From the NCBI GenBank assembly GCA_905233255.1, contig CAJOCN010000035.1, forward strand, positions 1 through 55,236: a stretch of 55,236 nt of DNA. Reading direction: 5' to 3'. Positions 37,966-45,800 of this stretch are shown here, one piece after another. The stretch comes from Paludibacteraceae bacterium (GTDB lineage: Bacteria; Bacteroidota; Bacteroidia; Bacteroidales; Paludibacteraceae). The notes under the pieces were generated by a model. That model worked only from the letters and a program-made list of their open reading frames with translations, was not told the origin of the DNA and searched no databases. Within the stretch, counting starts at the first letter, position 1; each line of letters begins with the position of its first letter. The translations under genes were made by a program, and so were the position numbers.

Positions 37966-38541
37966 ATGGCAAGATATATTGGCCCAAAATCTCGCATCGC
38001 CCGCCGCTTCGGTGAGGCTATCTTCGGCGAGGATAAGGTGCTCGCTAAACGTCCGTACGCACCCGGACAACACGGCGTTAACCGTCGTAAGAAAAACTCT
38101 GAGTATGGTACTCAGCTCGCTGAGAAGCAGAAAGCTAAATACACCCTCTTCGCGAAAGCTGCTCGTACAAAAGGTATTACCGGTGAGATCCTGATTCAGC
38201 TCCTCGAGTGCCGCCTCGATAACATCGTGTATCGTCTCGGTATGGCGCCTACCCGCGCTGCTGCCCGTCAGCTCGTTTCACACCGCCACATCACCGTGGA
38301 CGGCAAGGTCGTTAATATCCCTTCATACGAGGTAAAACCCGGACAGGTTGTCGCTGTCCGCGAGAAAGCTAAATCGCTCGAGGTCATCAACGAATCCCTC
38401 CAGGGCTTCAACCACGGACGCTATTCCTGGCTCGAGTGGAACGAGGGTGAGAAAGCCGGCAAACTGCTCAATGTTCCCGCACGTGAGGAAATCCCTGAGA
38501 ACATTAAGGAGCAATTAATCGTTGAGTTGTACTCTAAATAA
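37966..38541 (+). CDS. rpsD: 30S ribosomal protein S4, with an internal deletion
   Basis: 191 residues. It is S4 throughout (start [21 protein letters not shown]4 RNA-binding domain [15 protein letters not shown]-terminal IVELYSK), but the run EKQKAKYT is followed directly by [14 protein letters not shown] (codons at about 38125-38180). In other S4 proteins the segment YGVLEKQFRN, or very close to it, lies between these parts and is among the most conserved in the family. Exactly one short helix, about ten residues, is missing with the frame kept. S4 is a primary 16S binder and an mRNA-helicase component; both should tolerate this or be compensated. Confidence 0.96.
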   Translation: MARYIGPKSRIARRFGEAIFGEDKVLAKRPYAPGQHGVNRRKKNSEYGTQLAEKQKAKYTLFAKAARTKGITGEILIQLLECRLDNIVYRLGMAPTRAAARQLVSHRHITVDGKVVNIPSYEVKPGQVVAVREKAKSLEVINESLQGFNHGRYSWLEWNEGEKAGKLLNVPAREEIPENIKEQLIVELYSK

Positions 38542-38552
38542 TAATTAAATTC

Positions 38553-39545
38553 ATGGCAATATTAAATTTCATCAAACCTGATAAGGTGATAATGTTGGAT
38601 TCGAGCGCGAACAAAGGTGTCTTTGAGTTTCGCCCGCTCGAGCCGGGGTACGGAATTACGATAGGCAATGCTATCCGCCGTGTGCTGCTCGGCAGCCTCG
38701 AGGGATACGCTATCTGCTCTGTCAAGATCAGCGGTATTGATCATGAATTTGCTACCATCCCCGGTGTCATCACTGACGTTACCAACCTTATCCTCAACCT
38801 CAAGCAGGTACGCTTCATCCGCAAAGAGGGTATCGAGGAGGAGAGCGAGACCGTTAAGCTCCACGTGCGTAAGGTGAGAACCTTTATCGCAGGCGAGCTC
38901 AATACCGTCCTCCAGTCCTTCGAGGTCCTCAACCCGGATCTGCTGCTCGCTGAACTCGACGACTCCGCCGATTTCGAGATTGAGATAACTATCAATAAGG
39001 GACGCGGATACGTGCCCGGTGATGAGAATCGTAAGAAGAACGATCCGATCGGAACGCTCGCTATCGATTCCATCTACACCCCGATCCGCAACGTCATGAT
39101 TTCGGTTGACCAGTACCGTGTCGAGCAACGTACCGACTACGAGAAACTCACCCTCGAGATCACCACGGACGGCTCCATCGCCCCGCAACAGGCACTCACT
39201 GAGGCCGCCAAAATCCTCATCTACCACTTCATGCTCTTCTCCGACGAACGGATCGTACTCGAGGAGGAGACCAAGAACAGCAATAACGCTCTCGACGAAG
39301 AGATGCTCCGTATGCGCCAGCTCCTCAACCAGAAGCTGCAGGATATGGATCTCTCCGTACGTGCGCTTAACTGCTTGAAACAGGCAGAGGTGGAGACCCT
39401 CGGCGAACTCGTTAAGTACCACCGTGCAGACCTCCTCAAGTTCCGTAACTTCGGTAAGAAATCGCTTACCGAGCTCGACGAACTGCTTGAGCGTAACGGC
39501 CTCGCATTCGGCATGGACATCTCGCGCTACAAAGCGCTGGATTAA
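38553..39545 (+). CDS. rpoA: RNA polymerase alpha subunit
   Basis: 330 residues: dimerising N-terminal domain (1-230) and C-terminal domain (about 245-325) with [16 protein letters not shown], the helix-hairpin-helix surface that binds UP elements and activators. Twelve bases after rpsD. Confidence 0.98.
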   Translation: MAILNFIKPDKVIMLDSSANKGVFEFRPLEPGYGITIGNAIRRVLLGSLEGYAICSVKISGIDHEFATIPGVITDVTNLILNLKQVRFIRKEGIEEESETVKLHVRKVRTFIAGELNTVLQSFEVLNPDLLLAELDDSADFEIEITINKGRGYVPGDENRKKNDPIGTLAIDSIYTPIRNVMISVDQYRVEQRTDYEKLTLEITTDGSIAPQQALTEAAKILIYHFMLFSDERIVLEEETKNSNNALDEEMLRMRQLLNQKLQDMDLSVRALNCLKQAEVETLGELVKYHRADLLKFRNFGKKSLTELDELLERNGLAFGMDISRYKALD

Positions 39546-39587
39546 TTCATTAAACATTAAACATTCAACATTAAACATTGAATTATT
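39546..39587. repeat. Micro-repeat, AACATTAAACATT units before rplQ
   Basis: ATTAAACATTAAACATTCAA and two further AACATT units lie in the 42-base gap between rpoA and rplQ. Confidence 0.75.
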
Positions 39588-40070
39588 ATGCGTCATAATA
39601 AGAAATTCAACCACCTTAGCCGTAAGGCCAACCATCGCGCTGCGATGTTGTCTAACATGGCGTGCTCGCTGATCATGCACAAGCGTATCAGCACTACCCT
39701 CGCTAAGGCTAAAGCGCTCCGTATCTACGTTGAGCCCATCCTCACTCGTGCCAAAGAGGATAATATGAACAACCGCCGTCTGGCTTTCTCCCTCCTCAAA
39801 CAGAAAGAGGTCGTTACCGAACTCTTCCAGAACGTAGGCGAGAAGATCGCTAACCGTCCCGGTGGTTACACACGTATCCTCCGCACCGGTTTCCGTCTGG
39901 GCGATGCTGCTGAGATGTGTATCATCGAGCTCGTTGACTACAACGAGAACATGCTCAAGGAGACTAAGAAAGCCGCTAAGAAAGCTACCCGCCGTGCCGG
40001 CAAGAAAGCCGTTAAGGAGGCTGTAGAAGAGGTTGCTGCCGAGGCTGCCGAGGCTCCCGCTGCTGAATAA
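39588..40070 (+). CDS. rplQ: 50S ribosomal protein L17
   Basis: 160 residues. The L17 core ([20 protein letters not shown]) spans about 120 residues; the rest is an Ala/Lys/Glu-rich low-complexity tail, a common addition in Bacteroidetes. L17 lies near the tunnel exit. A micro-repeat follows its stop at once. Confidence 0.97.
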   Translation: MRHNKKFNHLSRKANHRAAMLSNMACSLIMHKRISTTLAKAKALRIYVEPILTRAKEDNMNNRRLAFSLLKQKEVVTELFQNVGEKIANRPGGYTRILRTGFRLGDAAEMCIIELVDYNENMLKETKKAAKKATRRAGKKAVKEAVEEVAAEAAEAPAAE

Positions 40071-40103
40071 TTGATAGTTGACAATTGATAATTGACAATT
40101 ATC
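40070..40103. repeat. Micro-repeat TTGACAATTGATAATTGACA, second copy
   Basis: Same unit as at 22720-22752. It fills the whole gap between the rplQ stop and the aspS start. Confidence 0.8.
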
Positions 40104-41480
40104 ATGTTTCTGGATGTAAATAACCATCAACCGCAAGGTATCACTATTGACAACTGCAAGGTTGGCGATAGTGTTACCGTCAGCGGCATGATCCATAATG
40201 TCCGCGTCACCAAGTGGGGCGGCTTCATCGTCCTCCGTAAGTCACGCGGCTTGCTGCAAGCGGTGGTGAGCAACGACTCTTCCAAGTTCTTCGACGAGAA
40301 CGGCGCAGAGATTGCGATGTCCGACCTCTGCCGCGAAATGGCGGTCACCCTCACCGGTACCGTCAACGAGGCGAAGATCAAGGACCCCGCTGCGTTCTAC
40401 AACACCATCGAGATTGCCGTCTCCGAGGTACGTGTCCTCTCCCGCCCGACAACATCCGAGGTGGTCGATATGAACGCCCTCAAGTTCGGCGACGAGGAGA
40501 CCCTCCTACGCTATAAGTTCGATAATCGCCAGGTAACCCTCCGTAACCCGCGAGACATGGCGATACTCAAGGTGCAATCCACCATCGCACGCGCTTTCGG
40601 CGAGTTCCTCACTGCCAACGGCTTTACCCAGATCTTCACCCCGAAGATCGTATCCGAGGGCGCAGAGGGCGGCGCGAACGTCTTCAAGATGGATTATTTC
40701 GGCAAGCAGGTCTATCTCGCCCAGTCCCCGCAGTTCTACAAACAGATCGGCGTCGGCGTCTATGAGCGCGTCTTTGAGATAGCACCCGCCTACCGCGCGG
40801 AGAAACATGCCACCTCCCGCCACCTCAATGAGTATATCTCCCTCGATGTGGAGATGGGCTTCATCAAAGGCCAGGAAGATGTCATGACATTGGAGGCGGC
40901 GCTGCTGCGGCACATCATCGCCGTCGTAGAGCGCGACTGCGCCCACGAGCTCCATCTCCTCAATGCGGTTAACCCCGTGCTGCCCGAGCAGGTACCCGCG
41001 TGGAAACTGAGCGAGGTGCACGAGATCCTCTTTGAGAACCACCTCTGCGAGGCGGACCACCGCGGCGAGGATGATCTCGCCCCGGAGGAGGAACGCGCTA
41101 TCTGCAAGTACGCCTTCGAGAAATACGGTTCGGATTTCGTCTTCGTCACCCATTTCCCGAGTGAGCACCGCGCTTTCTACGCCATGGATGATCCCGAGGA
41201 CCCGAGCCTCACACTGAGCTTCGACCTCCTCATGAGGGGTCTCGAGATCACCTCCGGAGGACAGCGTATGCATAAGGAATCCGACTACCGCGAGAAGATG
41301 ATCCGCCGCGGCATGAACCCCGATGCGTTCCATTTCTACCTCGATACCTTCAAGAACGGCATGCCGCCTCACGGAGGATTTGCCATCGGACTCGAGCGTA
41401 TCACCGCTTGTTTCCTCGGTATCGCGAACGTCAAGGAATGCTCCATGTTCCCCCGCGACATCAACCGAGTGGCTCCCTAA
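40104..41480 (+). CDS. aspS: Aspartyl-tRNA synthetase, archaeal type (AspS2), perhaps non-discriminating
   Basis: 458 residues: N-terminal OB anticodon-binding domain (1-105) and a class II catalytic core. Motif 2 is FEIAPAYRAEKHATSRHLNE (about residues 225-245) and motif 3 GGFAIGLERI; the end FPRDINRVAP resembles the FPRD-x-x-R-x-x-P end of archaeal AspRS. AsnRS was considered, but QSPQFYKQI and the C-terminus fit AspRS better. The usual bacterial AspRS is longer (about 590) with a GAD insert, absent here. Archaeal-type AspRS in bacteria often charges both tRNA-Asp and tRNA-Asn, with GatCAB converting Asp-tRNA-Asn; that property is inference. The ATG at 40104 is used; a TTG at 40092 lies in the repeat. 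Last gene before the terminator. Confidence 0.88.
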   Translation: MFLDVNNHQPQGITIDNCKVGDSVTVSGMIHNVRVTKWGGFIVLRKSRGLLQAVVSNDSSKFFDENGAEIAMSDLCREMAVTLTGTVNEAKIKDPAAFYNTIEIAVSEVRVLSRPTTSEVVDMNALKFGDEETLLRYKFDNRQVTLRNPRDMAILKVQSTIARAFGEFLTANGFTQIFTPKIVSEGAEGGANVFKMDYFGKQVYLAQSPQFYKQIGVGVYERVFEIAPAYRAEKHATSRHLNEYISLDVEMGFIKGQEDVMTLEAALLRHIIAVVERDCAHELHLLNAVNPVLPEQVPAWKLSEVHEILFENHLCEADHRGEDDLAPEEERAICKYAFEKYGSDFVFVTHFPSEHRAFYAMDDPEDPSLTLSFDLLMRGLEITSGGQRMHKESDYREKMIRRGMNPDAFHFYLDTFKNGMPPHGGFAIGLERITACFLGIANVKECSMFPRDINRVAP

Positions 41481-41520
41481 CGGAGCACAAAAAATCGCCC
41501 GCAAGGACGATTTTTTTTGC
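41481..41520 (+). terminator. Terminator ending the ribosomal super-operon
   Basis: AAAAAATCG (41489-41497) can pair with CGA plus the T-run (41508-41518), giving a hairpin ending in eight T residues. It directly abuts the next promoter, whose TTG lies at 41517-41519. Confidence 0.7.
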
Positions 41521-41547
41521 ATATGTCAGAAAAAAACACTACCTTTG
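41517..41547 (+). promoter_or_regulatory. Promoter of the AraC-type regulator and TamB-like operon
   Basis: TTG (41517-41519), 20-base spacer, TACCTTTG (41540-41547). It overlaps the end of the upstream terminator. Leader to the ATG at 41569 is about 15 bases. Confidence 0.8.
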
Positions 41548-41568
41548 CACCGATTTTTGTGTGCAGGA

Positions 41569-42810
41569 ATGGCTAAAATGAGGTTTTTTACACAGATGCG
41601 TGAATTCTGGCTGGACTACCGGTCGGAGGTTCTATTCTTTTGGGGTTGCTTGGCTATGGTGTCGCTGAGCACTTGGGCGGGGCAATTCATCCCCCGCGAG
41701 TTCTACGATAACGTGCTGACGCCGATCTTCAATACATGCACGGTTATCACTTCTTTCGGAGGCGCGTGGATGCTCTTCCGCCGCTCGCAGGGACTCCGTA
41801 CGCGTAAGTTCTTCGCTTGGGCGCTCATCACATGGGGCATCTGCGACCTGATCTATCTGGTGGGATGGGTCGTCGCTCCGCATCGGGTGATGGATATGGC
41901 GGCGCACGAACTGACTACCTATGAGTTGCTTCTGGGGAACCTTCTGGGATGGGTCCTCCTGCTCTATCCTACGGAGGCGCTCCGTCCCGGATGGATGAAC
42001 TGGATAAGGGGGACGGCGCAGTTCATGCCGGTGATCCTGCTCGCGGCACTGGATTATATGCTGCCTGAGGTCAACCTTTGGCCGATGATCGCCTTCTACC
42101 CCTATCTCCTCATGCTCTTCCTCTTTAATCATATGCATGCCTACCGCGAGTGGTGCGAGGAGAACTTCTCTACGCTGGACGATATAGATGTCCGATGGCT
42201 CATCCGGTATTGTATCATGCTTCTTTTTGTCGGTGTCAATTATATCTGGATGTGCTCCACCCATTATCCCACTCGCGGCTTTACGCAGCAGTGGTTCATC
42301 GTGGCGATGATCATCTATTCCACGGAGCAGATACTCTTCCGTAAAGACCCGTGGACGGAGGTGCAAAAGAATGCCCTCCCGCTCACCAATGACCCATCAC
42401 CCATCATCAATGCCCCGTCACCCATCACCAATGACCCGTCACCAAGGGCCGACTATATCCGGCTCTTCGAGCAATGGATGCGGACCGACAAACCTTATCT
42501 CAATCCCGAGTTCCAGCTCACGGATCTCCGTCACGTGATGCCCTCCAACCGTACGGCACTCTCCCATTTCATCAATATTGCCTATGGCTGTTCCTTCTAC
42601 CAACTGGTCAACCGCTATAGGATAGAGGAAGCCCAACATCTCATGACTGCCCGTCCGGATACGAAAATGTCGGATATAGCAACCTCCTGCGGCTTCTCCT
42701 CGCCGGCTGTCTTCTCCCGTACTTTTGCACGCGAGACCGGCATGACGCCGAGGGAATGGAGTGCCAAACAATCTTTAGAAGTATCACCGCAGACTAAAAC
42801 AGAAGAATAA
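41569..42810 (+). CDS. Membrane-anchored AraC-family transcriptional regulator (413 aa)
   Basis: The N-terminal part (about residues 20-265) has six or seven hydrophobic helices. The C-terminal part (about 300-400) is an AraC DNA-binding domain, with two helix-turn-helix regions; IEEAQHLMTARPDTKMSDIA and CGFSSPAVFSRTFARETGMT are the hallmark. This suggests a one-protein sensor that binds DNA at the membrane, a type seen in Bacteroidetes. Signal unknown. A Pro/Ser/Asn/Asp-rich linker between the parts (residues about 272-292) is encoded by a micro-repeat. The TamB-like gene follows after 8 bases, so it may control envelope functions. Start at ATG 41569 rather than upstream because the promoter ends at 41547; ATG 41578 is also possible. 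Confidence 0.88.
   Translation: MAKMRFFTQMREFWLDYRSEVLFFWGCLAMVSLSTWAGQFIPREFYDNVLTPIFNTCTVITSFGGAWMLFRRSQGLRTRKFFAWALITWGICDLIYLVGWVVAPHRVMDMAAHELTTYELLLGNLLGWVLLLYPTEALRPGWMNWIRGTAQFMPVILLAALDYMLPEVNLWPMIAFYPYLLMLFLFNHMHAYREWCEENFSTLDDIDVRWLIRYCIMLLFVGVNYIWMCSTHYPTRGFTQQWFIVAMIIYSTEQILFRKDPWTEVQKNALPLTNDPSPIINAPSPITNDPSPRADYIRLFEQWMRTDKPYLNPEFQLTDLRHVMPSNRTALSHFINIAYGCSFYQLVNRYRIEEAQHLMTARPDTKMSDIATSCGFSSPAVFSRTFARETGMTPREWSAKQSLEVSPQTKTEE
42383..42444. repeat. In-frame micro-repeat within the AraC-type gene
   Basis: Units of ACCAATGACCCATCACCC recur three times with small changes, encoding repeated N-D/A-P-S-P. The style matches the intergenic micro-repeats. Confidence 0.78.
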
Positions 42811-42818
42811 ACCTAAGC

Positions 42819-45800
42819 GTGCGCGCGTTAAAAATAATAGGAAAAACGCTACTTGCCCTGACGGGTGTAGTAATAGGAATAGCGCTGCTGGCGGCAATCG
42901 CAGTAGCATGGGGCGTGTCGTCCCCTACGGTACGCCAGAAAGGGCTGGATAAAGGCGTCTCGATTGCGAACGAGAAAACGGATTATGATATCGACTTAGG
43001 GCGGCTGTACCTCTCGCCGTTCCACCATTCGCCCAAAGCGCTTATCCGCGCATATAAAGGCCGGGAGGATCTGCCCCTGCAGGTGGAGATAGACAGCCTC
43101 TTTGTGGGCCATCGCGGGGTGGACACCTTAGTCTATGTACACGCCCTCCGGCTGGCGGCTGTCGCCCGCACCAAAGGGCACCCGCTCCTGCAGCCCGGAG
43201 ACTCCACGGAGCGGAAATTGGTTATCCCGGCTATCACCGTCGATACGCTCGATCTGACGAACGTCACTTTCCATTCCGACTCGCTCATCAAAGCCGTGGG
43301 AGTGGATGCTATCGTAGGACGGCTGGCTGCCTCCTCGCCCGAGATCAGTATTCCCGAGGGACGCTATCCGCTCCACGGACTGAGACTCAAGGATGTGTTC
43401 TGCGGCATCGACCTGCGGAGCCCCAAAGAGCCGGTGGCGCCCGACACGATAGAGAAACAACCGCTCGCCCTCTGTTTTGACCTGCCCGATGGTGAACTGC
43501 GTAATGTACATTTCCGCCTCACGCCGCTCGGTATGGATATCAAGGCGGGCTCTCTGGACGCCAACGCCTTAGTCGATGTGGGCGCTAACTGCTACGACGC
43601 GCGGCGGCTCGATGTGGGCGGGTTCGAGTTCGGCCTCGGCAAACTGCGTATCCCCGCTGACACGATCTACGGCGCTGCCTGCGCCGACATAGCCCGCGGC
43701 CTGATCACCAGCGACGGACTGCATGTCCGCTCGGATGAGATGGGTGCTAAGGCGGATCTCAAGACCACACGGATGAACCTCAGCTCCATGCAGGTGCAGA
43801 CGACCGGCGATGCCTCTTTCCGGGGCAGCAAGGCGTCTCTCCGCGCCTCCTATGATATCAAACGCGAAGCGTACGACGCTACCGTACATGTCGATAAGGT
43901 CGATCTGTCACCTTTCCTCAAGGACTCCACACGGGTCATTTTGGCGGGTGACATAGATGCCGAGGGTAGGGGCATCAACCCCGCCAAACCCATGCGCAGC
44001 AAGGTCAAGATGCATCTCACCGATGCGGTCTATGAGGATATTGACGTGTCCGGTCTGGAGCTGGACGCCGCCCTCGATGAGGGTGTGCTGGACGGCACGC
44101 TGCACCTGCCTGTCGATATGCGGCAGAAAGACATTAATCTCCGTGCCCGGACGGACCACCGTTTCCGCGTGTCGCAGTTCATGGCCCGCGGCAAACTGAC
44201 GCCGGAGGATATGGGCGTCGATTACCACACGCGGATGCGCAGCGTACATGCCCGGGTAGGTGGTCGCACGTTCGATATAGATACGCTGCGGCTGGATTTT
44301 GCCACGGACAGCACTACCGCACTCGCTCTGCAGACACCCGGTCTCAGCGCCGATGTCAAGAGCCCGATGCACGTGCTGAAACTCGTGAACGCCATCCCGC
44401 CGCTGCTGCAGGCAGCCCGCGATTCGGCTACCCTCGCCTCTATCACCTCTCTTCAGGACCTGACGCAGATAGACACCCTCCGCCGCCTGATCCCTGCCCT
44501 GAGTGCCGACATAACTCTCCGGAAAGGCAGTCCGTTGCAGGTGTTCATCGACTCCACCGGAGTGGACCTCAACGACGCTGTGCTCGCCCTCCGCTCCGAC
44601 TCGGCGCAGACCCGCCTCACCCTCTCCGCTACCACCAATGACCGCACGCACATAGCCGACAGCCTCAAGGCACTCCGCCTGCCTGCTTCCCGCGCAGCGG
44701 TCGATCTGCAGATGAGCGAAGGCGTCACTACCGCCTCGGTCGATGCCGCGACGAAGATGACGGACGGCGTGATGGCGGTACACGGACTCAAGACCGATGC
44801 CGACCTATGGCTCGACCTCAAACGTACGGGCAACGAACTGAACGGAGTAGGATGCCTCACGGCGGACGAACTGTCGTACGACTCGCTCGTGTTAGGCAGC
44901 CGGACGGTCGATCTGGCTATCTCACCATCGCCCAAATACGCACATGCCCTCAAGGCGGACGTGCACCTCGATGATATACCCCTCGACCTCGTGGACAGCA
45001 TCCTCCGGATGCAGGATATAGACCTCTCCGGCGTCGTCCGCGCCAAGGCGTCCGTGGACGGTCTGCCGAAGAAAGTGGACCTCTCGGCGAACGTCCTGCC
45101 TATCGATGTGGCGGCGCTGTACAAACCCTACGGAGTAGGGATGAGCTTAGGACGCACGCCCATCATCATGGAGCATAACAAACTGGACCTCAACGGCCTG
45201 CCTATCTACGGCGCGGACAGTACCTATCTTGCCCTCTCGGGAGGACTGGATCTGGACCGCAAGCGGCTGGATGTGGTCCTGGAGGCGGATAGCTTCGCGC
45301 CGGTCAAACTGATTAAGGACGGACCGATACCCGTCTATGGAGACCTGGCTACCGACATACACGGTACGGTCTCCGGTCCGCTCGATTCCATCGTGGCGGA
45401 TGTGGATGTCACGATCCTGCCTACCACCGATATCACCTATCCGATAGATAAGAAGAATCTGGCGCAGGTCAAACCCCACGGCCGGGTCAATGTGCGCTAC
45501 AACACGGCGGACACTACCGCCAACGCCCTCTCTCTCGGCGGACGGGTGAACGTGGACGACGGTATGGTCAAGTATTCGCCTAAAGCGTATCCCGTCATGC
45601 CGTTCAAGGTCGATTCGGGCAGCCATATAGCCTTCAACGGACCGCTGGGTAAGACCCAACTCCATGTCTCTGCATCCCAGAAAGTGAAAGCCGATGTGGA
45701 CTCCAAGGCGGGCGGCGCGCGGCGCGTCAATTTCAATACCGGTGTGCGCCTGAACGGCGAGGTGGACTCGATAGGACTCAAGTCTATCGGTTTCTTCCTC

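Noticed and set aside
38562..40196. A 544-codon minus-strand frame across rpoA and rplQ
   Set aside because: Antisense to two certain genes; part of its product ([11 protein letters not shown]) is just the translated micro-repeat.
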